A stretch of 64,000 bases of DNA from JAQICJ01 sp041686345 (GTDB lineage: Bacteria; Myxococcota_A; Polyangia; HGW-17): the NCBI GenBank assembly GCA_041686345.1, contig JAWLEA010000001.1:27133-91132 (forward strand), given 5' to 3'. Below the pieces are notes generated by a model. It saw nothing but the letters and a program-made list of their open reading frames with translations, had not been told where the DNA came from and did no database searches. Positions 17,812 to 26,768 of this stretch are shown piece after piece (position 1 is the stretch's first letter; each line of letters starts with the position of its first letter). The translations under genes and the position numbers were made by a program.

Positions 17812-18579
17812 ATGAAAACCAAATTACTTTCTATCTTAGCAATTTCAGTATTTTTTGTTTTTGCTGCCTGTGATGACGACGATGACAGCAACAACACCAC
17901 CAACAATATCAATAATGCCGAATGTGGCAATGGTATAGTTGAAGCCGATGAAGTATGTGACGGCACTGCTCTTGACGGTGAAGATTGCACAACTATCGGC
18001 GATTATACCGGTGGTGAACTTGCCTGTGCAGCAGATTGTTCTGCCTTTGACGAGTCAGGTTGTACCGCCAGCACTAATAATGCCGAATGTGGCAATGGTA
18101 TAGTTGAAGCCGGTGAAGTATGTGACGGCACTGCTCTTGACGGTGAAGATTGCACAACTATTGGCGATTATACCGGTGGCGAGCTTGATTGTACAGACGA
18201 TTGCTCTGCCTTTGACGAGTCAGGCTGTACTTCTGATGCAACTCCGACTCCCGACGGATTTGTCGGTTCAAGTTGTGCCGATGCCGCTGATTGTACCGAA
18301 GTTGAAGCTGTTGCAAACCTTACCGCTGAATGTGTACAACAAATTGCAACCTTTACCTTGCAAGATGGTTATTGCTCTTCAACATGTGATCCAACTGCCG
18401 ATCCCGATCCCTGTGTCGATGCGGATGGTGAATGTGTAGATGTTATGGATATGGGAACTTATCAGTATTGTCTGCAACCATGTGTTCCAGGAAATAATGA
18501 ATGTCGCACAGGTTACGAGTGTGCTGCTTTTTCCCAGGAAACTGATGCTCCTACTTATTGTCTCCCACCCATGAAATAA
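17812..18579 (+). CDS. Cys-rich lipoprotein with duplicated repeat
   Basis: 255 residues. A signal peptide ends in FAAC (Cys near residue 20), followed by an Asp run and an Asn/Thr-rich linker. Two near-identical 55-residue units each start AECGNGIVEA and contain six Cys, resembling the DUF4215-type repeats common in myxobacterial surface proteins. A unique Cys-rich C-terminal domain (about 145-255) follows. The pattern suggests a disulfide-stabilised surface protein. ATG 17812 follows TTAGGAGA. It ends at a strong hairpin terminator. Function unknown. Confidence 0.82.
   Translation: MKTKLLSILAISVFFVFAACDDDDDSNNTTNNINNAECGNGIVEADEVCDGTALDGEDCTTIGDYTGGELACAADCSAFDESGCTASTNNAECGNGIVEAGEVCDGTALDGEDCTTIGDYTGGELDCTDDCSAFDESGCTSDATPTPDGFVGSSCADAADCTEVEAVANLTAECVQQIATFTLQDGYCSSTCDPTADPDPCVDADGECVDVMDMGTYQYCLQPCVPGNNECRTGYECAAFSQETDAPTYCLPPMK
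17911..18235 (+). repeat. 165-bp tandem duplication in the Cys-rich gene
   Basis: Copy one is 17911-18075 and copy two 18076 to about 18235. They start with the same AATAATGCCGAATGTGGCAA and differ at only a few bases, so the duplication is recent. The period is in frame (55 codons). Confidence 0.9.
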
Positions 18580-18590
18580 CAATAATAGTT

Positions 18591-18620
18591 TTTAGTTTGT
18601 CCCTAGTGGGACAAACTAAA
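18591..18620. terminator. Hairpin between convergent genes
   Basis: A perfect 13-bp stem, TTTAGTTTGTCCC (18591-18603) with GGGACAAACTAAA (18608-18620), closes a TAGT loop. It lies 12 bases after the Cys-rich lipoprotein stop and faces the convergent AmrS-like gene. The stem begins with T and ends with A residues, so it can act in both directions, though the U tract is short. Confidence 0.75.
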
Positions 18621-18700
18621 TCTTAATCATTTTCCCATCTTTTTTCTTTTCAATTTACTGCTTATCAATACAATTTACAGGTCAAATCTCAGGGTTTTTT

Positions 18701-19684
18701 TCAGCCCCCATCCCAGATTCCGGGAATTTTGCGATTGCAACTCGGACATCTGCCTTTGGTAATTCGGTTATTTTGTACCTGATAGCCGTATCTTTCAATT
18801 AAAACAGTTTGACAATGGGGACAGAGAGTATTTTGGTAACCTTGCCCTCGCAAATTTCCCAGATATACAAATTGAATTCCGTTGGATTTGGCGATGGATC
18901 GGGCTTTGAGCAGAGTAGATACCGGAGTGGCGGGCAGATTGCGCAATTTATGATGGGGAAAGAAGCGCGAAATATGTAAAGGCACTTCTGGACCCAATTC
19001 TTTGCTTATCCAGCGGGTGAGTTGATTAATTTCTTCTTCACTGTCATTTTTGCCAGGGATTACCAGAAAGGTGAGTTCAAGCCAGATTCCCTTTTGTTTA
19101 AGCAGTTTAGCTGTTTCCAGAACCGGTTTCAAGGTAGCTGCACAGATATCGCGATAGAATTTATCACGGAAGGCTTTGAGATCCAAGTTGACAGCATCTA
19201 TTGATGGAATTGCTTTGAGCAAGGGGTCACGATTGATGTAACCTGCTGTAATCCAGTAGTTTAACAGTCCTTTGCTTTTGGCCTTTTTGCCGATATCAAG
19301 AGAGTATTCATAAAAAACTACGGGATCGGTATAAGTGAGAGCGATTCCCTGACAGGATTTTTTGAGGGCAGTGGCAACAACTTTTTCAGGTGAAGCTTTA
19401 TAAGCTTTTCTTTGCAGGGGAGAAACCTGTGAAAGGCCGGCATTTTGACAGTTGAGACAATGAAGGTTGCATCCTGTGGTGGCGATGGAGAAGGCTTTGG
19501 ACCCGGGTAAGACATGAAAAAAAGGCTTTTTTTCCACCGGATCAATGTGAACGGCGGCGGGTCGACCATAGGTGAGAGCCAGTAATTTGCCGTTGTGGTT
19601 GTAACGGATTTGACAATCACCGGTTTCTCCGGGAGAAATTTGGCATAATTTGGGACAAAGATGGCAGGTAAGTTGTTTATTCAT
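18701..19684 (-). CDS. amrS: AmmeMemoRadiSam-system radical SAM enzyme (AmrS-like)
   Basis: About 327 residues. The radical SAM cluster motif is GCNLHCLNCQN (C-x3-C-x2-C), and the N-terminus carries further cysteines (CHLCPKLCQISPGETGDC) typical of the AmrS/PflA-like family. A C-terminal zinc-ribbon-like segment has CPHC and CPSC pairs. AmrS is normally linked to AMMECR1 and Memo proteins; neither is in this window. The reaction is unknown. I choose the ATG at 19684, which overlaps the stop of the upstream small gene by eight bases (ATGAATAA). A longer frame to 19729 is possible but overlaps more. Confidence 0.85.
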   Translation of the reverse strand: MNKQLTCHLCPKLCQISPGETGDCQIRYNHNGKLLALTYGRPAAVHIDPVEKKPFFHVLPGSKAFSIATTGCNLHCLNCQNAGLSQVSPLQRKAYKASPEKVVATALKKSCQGIALTYTDPVVFYEYSLDIGKKAKSKGLLNYWITAGYINRDPLLKAIPSIDAVNLDLKAFRDKFYRDICAATLKPVLETAKLLKQKGIWLELTFLVIPGKNDSEEEINQLTRWISKELGPEVPLHISRFFPHHKLRNLPATPVSTLLKARSIAKSNGIQFVYLGNLRGQGYQNTLCPHCQTVLIERYGYQVQNNRITKGRCPSCNRKIPGIWDGG

Positions 19685-19943
19685 TGACAGTTTTTTCATA
19701 AAAAAGAGCTTCGTGTTCTGAAAGAACACCGCTTTTTACAGCTCTAATCAATTTATTATTCTGTTTGGGTTTATTTTTATCGGTTGCTTTATTCAGGCTG
19801 GTATTACTTGAAGCAGCTTGATTACGGGAAAAGATAGTCAGATTGGTATAATTGAAAAAGATAAGAACTAAATAAATACCAACAAAGAACAGGGAAATAC
19901 CGGTTTGGAATTTATGCAAATAAAAGGATTTTGGTGAATACAT
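19677..19943 (-). CDS. Small single-pass membrane protein
   Basis: 88 residues. One hydrophobic helix (about 14-33, ISLFFVGIYLVLIFF) is followed by a polar Asn/Lys-rich tail. No family recognised. Its stop overlaps the AmrS-like start by eight bases, suggesting translational coupling. There is no clear ribosome site for its own ATG, which lowers confidence. Confidence 0.5.
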   Translation of the reverse strand: MYSPKSFYLHKFQTGISLFFVGIYLVLIFFNYTNLTIFSRNQAASSNTSLNKATDKNKPKQNNKLIRAVKSGVLSEHEALFYEKTVNE

Positions 19944-19996
19944 AAAAAAAATATAGCAAATTTAAAAACAATTAAAAGTCTTTTGGTATTGTAACC

Positions 19997-20160
19997 AGTT
20001 CCCATCCCAAAAATGGATATAATCGTCTGACGACGGAAATTTGATTAATCTGCTTTGTCGTAACTTCTTGAAATAGTGTCAACTATGTCGGCGCAGTTAC
20101 TCCGCGCATCTCAATCAAATTTCTTCCCCAGTTAAAAACACCACTTCTGGGATGGGAACT
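19997..20160 (+). mobile_element. 165-bp inverted-repeat element, copy 3
   Basis: Full-length forward copy (164 bp) with both terminal inverted repeats intact. Flanking 4-mers are aacc and aact (3 of 4 match). It is the first of two copies in the 516-base divergent region 19944-20459 between the small membrane gene and glnA. Confidence 0.93.
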
Positions 20161-20250
20161 AACTAATGTGAAAAAATGGTAAAAGCACTTGCAAATTTTG
20201 GTTCAGCTTGTTTTAGATCAATATTTATGGCAAGTTCAGGAATATTAGTT

Positions 20251-20414
20251 AGTTCCCATCCCAAAAAGGAAGGTCATCACCTGAACGCGGAATTTTATCT
20301 CATCAACTTTGTTGTAACTTCTTGAAATAGTGACAACTATGTCTGCGAAGTTATTCCGCGCATCTCAATCCAATTTCTTCACCAGCCAAAAACCCCACTT
20401 CTGGGATGGGAACT
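20251..20414 (+). mobile_element. 165-bp inverted-repeat element, copy 4
   Basis: Full-length forward copy (164 bp) with exact flanking repeats agtt (20247-20250 and 20415-20418). It is more diverged in its 5' third than copy 3. The internal stem GTAACTTC/GAAGTTAT is kept. It ends 45 bases before the glnA start, so glnA transcription probably begins in or beside it. Confidence 0.93.
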
Positions 20415-20459
20415 AGTTAGAACAATTTAGAACTATTCAGGTACAAGGAGATAATAATC

Positions 20460-21875
20460 ATGATAAAATTTCAATCCATGGATCAGGTCACCAACTTTGT
20501 GGAACAGGAAAAAATTGCCTGGCTCGATATCAAATTCTGCGATTTTACTGGAAGATTAAGGCATGTCACCTTGCCGGCCAGTGCCCATTCCCTTAATGTT
20601 TTGCGCAATAATGGTCTTGGTTTTGACGCCTCCAGTCTCAATCTTCAGACTCTGGAAAATGCTGATATGGTATTGAAACCTTGTTTGGATACGGCTTTTA
20701 TCGACCCTTTTTTCTCGGATAAAACACTTTCCTTTCTGGCTTCGGCGGTTGATGCCGTGACCGGTACCTATTCCGAACTGGATCCCAGAAACAGGGCAAA
20801 AAAAGCCCGTGATTATGCCCTGAAAGAAGAAATTTGCACCGAAGCATTGTTTGCCCCTGAATATGAATTTTATCTGTTTAAAAAACTCGAATATAATCAA
20901 GGTGTACTTGCTGATGGTTACCGGATTGAACCCCTGGGACACAATGAAGTTTCTGCAGAACTCAACTTTGGTATCCATGAAGGTTATCACAGTGCTCCTC
21001 CCGAAGATAAATCACTCCAATTCAGGTTGGAAACTGCCAAAATCCTGGGAGAACTGGGAGTTGAAATTCATTATCACCACCATGAAGTAGGTGGATTTGG
21101 CCAGGGAGAATTTGAAGTTGGTCTTACTCCCATGGTAAGAGCAGCTGACGAAGCTGTTCTGATCAAGTACGTAGCCCGTCAGGTGGCGGCAAAGATGGGG
21201 TTTTCCATTACCTTCATGCCCAAACCTCTGGCCGGTCACCCCGGCAACGGCATGCATTGTCATCAGACTTTGATGAATAATAATAAAAATCTTTTTTACG
21301 ACAAAGATGGTTATTGCGGACTCAGTCAAATGGCAACGGATTATATCTGCGGCATTCTTTACAACGGACCCGCTCTGTTGGCTTTAACCAATCCTTCAAC
21401 CAACAGTTATCGTCGCTTGATTCCTGGTTTCGAGGCTCCCACCAGGCTCTTTTTCAGCGGAGGCAATCGCAGTGCGGCCATCAGAATTCCCATGTACGCC
21501 AAAAATACAGGAGAACAACGTATTGAATTTCGTTCCCCCGATGCCACCGCTAATCCCTATTTTTTAATTGCAGGTCAACTTATGGCAGGAATTGACGGGA
21601 TCAAAAACAAATATGATCCCCAAAAAAACAACTTTGGTCCTGTTGAAGACAATATTTTCAACTGGCCTCCCGAAAGGCAGCAGACCCTTAAAGCATTGCC
21701 GGAAACTTTGGACCGGGCTCTTTCAACTTTAAAGGCAAATAGCAGTTTTCTGGAAAAAGGCTCGACTTTTACCAATCAATTTATTAATAAGTGGATTAAA
21801 GTCAAGAAAACTGAATTGAATGAATTCAGAGGTGTTCCCCATCCTCTGGAATTAAAAAAATATTACGGAGTATAG
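20460..21875 (+). CDS. glnA: Type I glutamine synthetase
   Basis: 471 residues, typical GSI length. It forms glutamine from glutamate, ammonia and ATP as a dodecamer. Visible motifs are FAPEYEFYLF, the ammonia/glutamate region GHPGNGMHCHQT, NPSTNSYRRL, and RSAAIRIP. In the C-terminal segment where adenylylated enzymes carry the target Tyr (NLYDLPPE in E. coli), this protein reads NIFNWPPE, with Phe at 400. Regulation by GlnE-type adenylylation is therefore unlikely. ATG 20460 follows AAGGAGA. It is followed two bases later by the O-antigen-ligase-like gene. Confidence 0.97.
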   Translation: MIKFQSMDQVTNFVEQEKIAWLDIKFCDFTGRLRHVTLPASAHSLNVLRNNGLGFDASSLNLQTLENADMVLKPCLDTAFIDPFFSDKTLSFLASAVDAVTGTYSELDPRNRAKKARDYALKEEICTEALFAPEYEFYLFKKLEYNQGVLADGYRIEPLGHNEVSAELNFGIHEGYHSAPPEDKSLQFRLETAKILGELGVEIHYHHHEVGGFGQGEFEVGLTPMVRAADEAVLIKYVARQVAAKMGFSITFMPKPLAGHPGNGMHCHQTLMNNNKNLFYDKDGYCGLSQMATDYICGILYNGPALLALTNPSTNSYRRLIPGFEAPTRLFFSGGNRSAAIRIPMYAKNTGEQRIEFRSPDATANPYFLIAGQLMAGIDGIKNKYDPQKNNFGPVEDNIFNWPPERQQTLKALPETLDRALSTLKANSSFLEKGSTFTNQFINKWIKVKKTELNEFRGVPHPLELKKYYGV

Positions 21876-21877
21876 TA

Positions 21878-24800
21878 ATGACCGCAAAGACAAAGAGTCC
21901 CAAGAAGGATAATTTTTTCTCTGACACGATCAACAGCACCAAATCACTTCTGATTGATTTCAGAAATTTTGCCTTTGCCGGGTTCAGTCCCACCCAAATT
22001 GTTCGCAATCTCATGGGGCTGACAATTCTGGTTGTTTTTTTCAGTGTAGTGCTTGGGTATTCTTTCGATCACAAAAGTGAACTCACCTCTTTTTTCTATT
22101 CTTTTTTCAAAACAATTTATTATTTTAGCGGCTTTATGGTCGTGCTCAAAATTCTCCAGGTTGTTTTCCGGAAAAAATTGAATTTATCCAAAAACAGTGT
22201 AGCTGTATTGAACCTCTTGACCCTGAGCTTGGTTTTCCTGAGTTTTCTGGGGATAGGATTGTCTTTTTATCATACACAACGTTATTACCGCTTGTTTGTT
22301 GTACCCAAGATTATTCTTCTTTACCCCGGAGCTTCAATTCTACTGGGGTTGACAACAATAACCCTGATTTTTGAAAAAAAGATCAGAAAAAGTGTAATCA
22401 GAACTTCTTTGTTCATAATAATAGGTTTCTACGCCCTCTGGTTGCTGGTCAACATTTTTGTTTCCACCATGCCTCTGGTAACTTTTTTCGGTTCGGTGGT
22501 TCGTCAGATGGGAGTTATCTCCATCTGGTCCATGTTGATCATGGCGGTAGCCACTGCCCTTTGGTTACGCGGCGATAAAAAACGCTTTAAAATTCTCTTC
22601 CACTTTGTTCTTTTCGTCGGCCTGCTCCTGTCTTTACGTGCTTTTTACGAAATGACCAGAACGGACGTCAATTCTTATCGTCCTTCAGGTTTTGCCGGTA
22701 ATCCCGATTATTATGCCAATAACCTTGTTTTTACGGTTCTTTTTTCACTCTTTGCTTTTCTCCAGTCTCGTCGCAATAAGCTCGAATCAATTTGGACCGG
22801 ACTGGTTTTCATGGCAAGTTTTTATGCACTGGTTCTCAGTAGAACCAGAGGAGCCTGGCTGGGTCTGGGATTTGCAAGTACAATCGGCATGCTGGTTTTT
22901 AATCCTTCCCATTTTCTTAAAATCAGGGAAATCCGCTTTAAACTAGTTTCCATCTTGGCCATGGTCCTGGCCGGTTTTATTATGTATTATTTTTATATTG
23001 GCTCGGTATTACCTCCTGACGGCATTAAAGCCGGTCTGATCAATAGTGCTCAGCAAGTTGTAGCCAGACGGGTTACTAATTCTATTTTTGTTTTAATGAC
23101 CATAGCTCCCATTTTGGCTCGACTACTCTGGAATTCTTTTGCTAAAATCAAGTTGCGCCTCTCTGTGTTCGGCAGCCTGATGCTGATTTCTTCTCTCTTC
23201 CTGGTAATTCCCCAAACCAGAAAACCTATTTTCGTTCTGGTGGACAAGGCTTTGCATGTTCGCAAAATTTTCCGTCCCAAACACGGTGAACCCAGATTGA
23301 AATTATGGGAGGACACCCTCCCCATGATCGCAGATCACTGGTTTTTAGGAGTTGGACGTGAAACTTACAGGGTCAATTTTCTCCAGTACAAAACCTTCGA
23401 TCTGGCGTACAGGGATCCTGGAGTCAATTATCGCTCTTCCCACAATATGTTTGTCGATCAGGTTGTAATGGAGGGTTTCCCGGGTATCATCTTCTTCCTC
23501 TTGATTATGGGGATTGGAATCTGGCTCATCTTTGTGCGTAATCGCAAAGACAAAGAAGATGCTCAGACAGGACTGCTTTTAACCGGAGTAGGCTTGGCTG
23601 TTTTTGGATATATCGGCCACTCCATTACAATTTATGATGTTTTGCCTTCTTCCGCTTATATTTACCTCAGTCTGGGCATGGCTCTGGGAATGGCAGCTCC
23701 CCGACTGGTCAAGCTCGGCAATAAAAACCTTAAAAAATCTCAAAATCCCAAAAGATGGAATTTGAAATATCTGCAGAAGGCAATTGCGGCCGGAGTGGTA
23801 ATTGCAATTATCACTGTTCCTGCAGTTTATTATGTAAGTCGGCACCACTATGCCGATAAATATCTTTCTCAATTATCCTATGCTTCCGGTGCTCTCAAGC
23901 AATTTCGCAATTCACTGGGAAATAAATACAAAGTTGAACAAAAGATGAAAAGCGCCAGAACTGCAAGTACAGTTATGCTCAAGTCCAATCCCCCCGAGCG
24001 CCATCTCAACCAGATTGCCAAAAATTTCAAAATACCCCGGAAAAACCTGAACAACCCCAAATTGCGCCGTCGCTATGCCAACTCCATCAGGAATAAAATC
24101 AAAAAACAACAGCACCTTGTGGATAATGTAATTATTCCCAATATCAAAAAAGTTGTGAAATATGCCAAGAAGGTCAAATATTATGATCCCGGTCTTGGTT
24201 ATCATCCTTATATGGTTGGGCATTTGGGACAAGTGCTTATGCAGTATCAAAGTTACGGAATCGGAATGACAGGGGATAAACTACATGAATTTCTGCTGGA
24301 TGCTTCCCGCAGGGGTGTTCATAACAACACCAATCCCGAAAGTGCCTATTCCAGGTTGGCCAGCGGTTATTATGCGGTTGCCACTTTTCATTTCAATCAG
24401 CAAAACTACAAAAAGGCCTGGGAAAATTATCAAAAAGCATTGGAGGCGGTACAGGGTTCCATCAACCACGATCGTGTTTATTATGATACCCATCGCATCA
24501 AATCTCTCTTTCTTTTGCGCAAATTCTGTGAAATTGAAAAATCCGAGAAAGAGTTGAACAAAGCCAAGGATATTTTGATCAATTCTATCATGTCTCGTTA
24601 TCACAAGATTCTGCAAACCTATTCCCCCATGTATTTCAAAATAGCTGTTGCCTATTTCGAGCGGGCCCAATCCGGGGACAACCAAAAAAAGGTAGTTGAT
24701 TACAAAAAGGTAGTTCGAGTTTTGGGAACAATTTCTCAGGTTGAACAATTTCTCAATCGGAAAAAAATAAAGAACAATCGGAAAAAAATTGAAAAAATCA

Positions 24801-25183
24801 ATGAACAACTGAGCAAGTTGAAAAACAGATTGAAAGCTTTAAAATCAGGAGCCGGGGGTAAAAACCCCGCCAATTATCTTTCTCAAATCAATCGATTGGA
24901 AAGCAAGGAACAAGAGTTACAAAAGGAATTGGCTGAAAAAACCAAAAAAGATGAATCATTATCCAGAAGAATGAAATTAATCGAGAAGACTGCCACCAGA
25001 ACAGATAAAATGAAAACCGGACTCAATCAACTTGCCAAAGAAGAAAAGCCGGATAGCCGGGATTTGGTCACCTATAAAAAGAAAATAGAAAAACTTTTCC
25101 AAGTTTTCCCAGGCAAAAAATCTTCCAGTATTTATTCCACCTGCCGCAAGAATCTTGAACTTATGAAAGGAGCAGCCAAGTGA
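21878..25183 (+). CDS. O-antigen ligase/polymerase-like membrane protein with TPR and coiled-coil tail
   Basis: 1101 residues. The first about 640 residues hold a dozen or more hydrophobic segments. They include Wzy/WaaL-like signatures: SGFAGNPDYYANNL, SRTRGAWLGLG, and the periplasmic-loop motifs HWFLGVGRETY and SSHNMFVDQVVMEGF. These are typical of enzymes that ligate or polymerise surface glycans. The C-terminal half is soluble, with TPR-like pairs (about 830-920) and a Lys/Glu coiled coil (about 950-1070). Such long tails are unusual for the family. It starts two bases after glnA and overlaps purA by four (GTGA), so the three form one transcription unit. Confidence 0.85.
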   Translation: MTAKTKSPKKDNFFSDTINSTKSLLIDFRNFAFAGFSPTQIVRNLMGLTILVVFFSVVLGYSFDHKSELTSFFYSFFKTIYYFSGFMVVLKILQVVFRKKLNLSKNSVAVLNLLTLSLVFLSFLGIGLSFYHTQRYYRLFVVPKIILLYPGASILLGLTTITLIFEKKIRKSVIRTSLFIIIGFYALWLLVNIFVSTMPLVTFFGSVVRQMGVISIWSMLIMAVATALWLRGDKKRFKILFHFVLFVGLLLSLRAFYEMTRTDVNSYRPSGFAGNPDYYANNLVFTVLFSLFAFLQSRRNKLESIWTGLVFMASFYALVLSRTRGAWLGLGFASTIGMLVFNPSHFLKIREIRFKLVSILAMVLAGFIMYYFYIGSVLPPDGIKAGLINSAQQVVARRVTNSIFVLMTIAPILARLLWNSFAKIKLRLSVFGSLMLISSLFLVIPQTRKPIFVLVDKALHVRKIFRPKHGEPRLKLWEDTLPMIADHWFLGVGRETYRVNFLQYKTFDLAYRDPGVNYRSSHNMFVDQVVMEGFPGIIFFLLIMGIGIWLIFVRNRKDKEDAQTGLLLTGVGLAVFGYIGHSITIYDVLPSSAYIYLSLGMALGMAAPRLVKLGNKNLKKSQNPKRWNLKYLQKAIAAGVVIAIITVPAVYYVSRHHYADKYLSQLSYASGALKQFRNSLGNKYKVEQKMKSARTASTVMLKSNPPERHLNQIAKNFKIPRKNLNNPKLRRRYANSIRNKIKKQQHLVDNVIIPNIKKVVKYAKKVKYYDPGLGYHPYMVGHLGQVLMQYQSYGIGMTGDKLHEFLLDASRRGVHNNTNPESAYSRLASGYYAVATFHFNQQNYKKAWENYQKALEAVQGSINHDRVYYDTHRIKSLFLLRKFCEIEKSEKELNKAKDILINSIMSRYHKILQTYSPMYFKIAVAYFERAQSGDNQKKVVDYKKVVRVLGTISQVEQFLNRKKIKNNRKKIEKINEQLSKLKNRLKALKSGAGGKNPANYLSQINRLESKEQELQKELAEKTKKDESLSRRMKLIEKTATRTDKMKTGLNQLAKEEKPDSRDLVTYKKKIEKLFQVFPGKKSSSIYSTCRKNLELMKGAAK

Positions 25184-26448
25184 CGGTAACTATTGCTTTG
25201 GGCTTACAATGGGGTGACGAAGGCAAGGGCAAGATGGTAGATTATCTTTCTGAAAATGCAGATCTGGTTATCAGAGCAGCCGGGGGAGCCAATGCCGGCC
25301 ATACTATTGTCAACAACGATAAAAAATATATTCTTCATCATCTTCCTTCGGGACTTATTCATGCTCGTGCTCAAGCTTATCTTGCTTCCGGCATGGTAAT
25401 AGATCCTTTCTCCCTGCTCAAAGAAATCCAGGATATTGAAAAACAGGGTCTGGGGGATCTGCGCAACCGAATCAAGATTTCACCGGCTGCTCATCTGATT
25501 CTCCCCTGGCACCGGGATCTGGAAAAAATCAGGGAAAAAAGTCCCGGGGCCATTGGTACAACTCTCAAGGGAATCGGACCTGCTTACGAAAGCAGAGCTT
25601 CCCGCAAAGGTTTACCCCTGGGCTTGCTGAAATACCCCGATCTTCTCAAACAGAAGCTCATCTCAATATCACAGGATTTTGCTCCATTTTTTGAAAAAGC
25701 GGGAGTTTCAGTGGATTCTGCGAATCAAGTTCATGCTCGGTTGCTCCGGGTAGCCCGGGAAATTGTTCCCATGCTTGGAGATCTGCAACCCCTGCTGGAT
25801 AAATATCTCCAAAAAGACAACAGCGAAATTATACTGGAAGGTGCTCAAGGTGCTTTACTTGATATAAATCATGGTACTTATCCTTATGTTACTTCTTCAT
25901 CCACAATTTCCGGAGGTTTGCTCTCCGGTACCGGACTGGGGCCTTTGCAGATTGATGAAGCAGTTGGAATAATGAAGGCTTATACTACCAGAGTCGGCAA
26001 CGGACCTTTTCCCACTGAGATTCACGGAGAAACAGGCCACAAAATGGCAAAAATCGGGGGTGAATTCGGTGCTACCACCGGAAGACCCCGTCGCTGTGGC
26101 TGGCTTGATCTTGTCGCTTTGAAACATGCAGTTAATTTGACAGGAGTCAGAGATCTGGTCATAACCAAAATTGATGTACTTTCAGTTTTCGAGAAGATAA
26201 AAGTTTGCACTGCCTATAATCTTCCCTCAGGAAAAAACAGCAGGTTTTTTCCTGAGGATCCCTGGATTCTGGAAAAATGCAGCCCGATATATAAAACTTT
26301 TCCCTCCTGGAATATTTCAGGAAATCTTGAAGTTGATAATATTGACCCGGCTTTGCAAGCTTTTATCAAAATGATTGAAGAATATGTCGGAGCTCGAGTT
26401 TCCTTTTTATCCTGGGGTCCCCAGCGTCATAAAACCCTGAGGGTTTGA
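25180..26448 (+). CDS. purA: Adenylosuccinate synthetase
   Basis: 422 residues, full length. It catalyses the GTP-dependent IMP + aspartate step to adenylosuccinate in AMP synthesis. Motifs include the P-loop-like GLQWGDEGKGK, GGANAGHTI, IGTTLKGIGPAYESR, EGAQGALLDINHGTYPYVT and TTGRPRRCGWLD. The start is GTG 25180, overlapping the TGA of the previous gene and preceded by AAAGGAG, so translation is probably coupled. Confidence 0.97.
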   Translation: MTVTIALGLQWGDEGKGKMVDYLSENADLVIRAAGGANAGHTIVNNDKKYILHHLPSGLIHARAQAYLASGMVIDPFSLLKEIQDIEKQGLGDLRNRIKISPAAHLILPWHRDLEKIREKSPGAIGTTLKGIGPAYESRASRKGLPLGLLKYPDLLKQKLISISQDFAPFFEKAGVSVDSANQVHARLLRVAREIVPMLGDLQPLLDKYLQKDNSEIILEGAQGALLDINHGTYPYVTSSSTISGGLLSGTGLGPLQIDEAVGIMKAYTTRVGNGPFPTEIHGETGHKMAKIGGEFGATTGRPRRCGWLDLVALKHAVNLTGVRDLVITKIDVLSVFEKIKVCTAYNLPSGKNSRFFPEDPWILEKCSPIYKTFPSWNISGNLEVDNIDPALQAFIKMIEEYVGARVSFLSWGPQRHKTLRV

Positions 26449-26465
26449 AGGTTGGAGGAATTGTT

Positions 26466-26663
26466 ATGACCAGAAAAAGAAGCGATCAAAAAGACCAGAA
26501 AAAAAAATCCGGCGGTGCCATGAGAAGTTTAAGGGGTGGTTTCAAAAAGACTGCCAAGAGTTTGACAGGTAAATCAAAAAAGAGTAAATCTGTTGACTGG
26601 TTGATCAATCTGCTGATTCTGGCAATGGTTGTTTATCTTGTTTATAAGTATTTTATTCAATAA
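26466..26663 (+). CDS. Small basic single-pass membrane protein
   Basis: 65 residues. The first 40 are highly basic (Lys/Arg/Ser). A C-terminal hydrophobic helix (WLINLLILAMVVYLVYKYF) would anchor it with the basic part in the cytoplasm. ATG 26466 is preferred over TTG 26445 because GGAGG precedes it. It lies 17 bases after purA and is probably in its operon. No family recognised. Confidence 0.65.
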   Translation: MTRKRSDQKDQKKKSGGAMRSLRGGFKKTAKSLTGKSKKSKSVDWLINLLILAMVVYLVYKYFIQ

Positions 26664-26768
26664 TAACAAATTGTTACAGTTGTTGACCCAGAGTCGGCAA
26701 CCGTCAAAAGCTGTTGGCTGATTATGTTTTTATGGTAATCACAGGGTTGAAATCAGAAATATTTTGTT

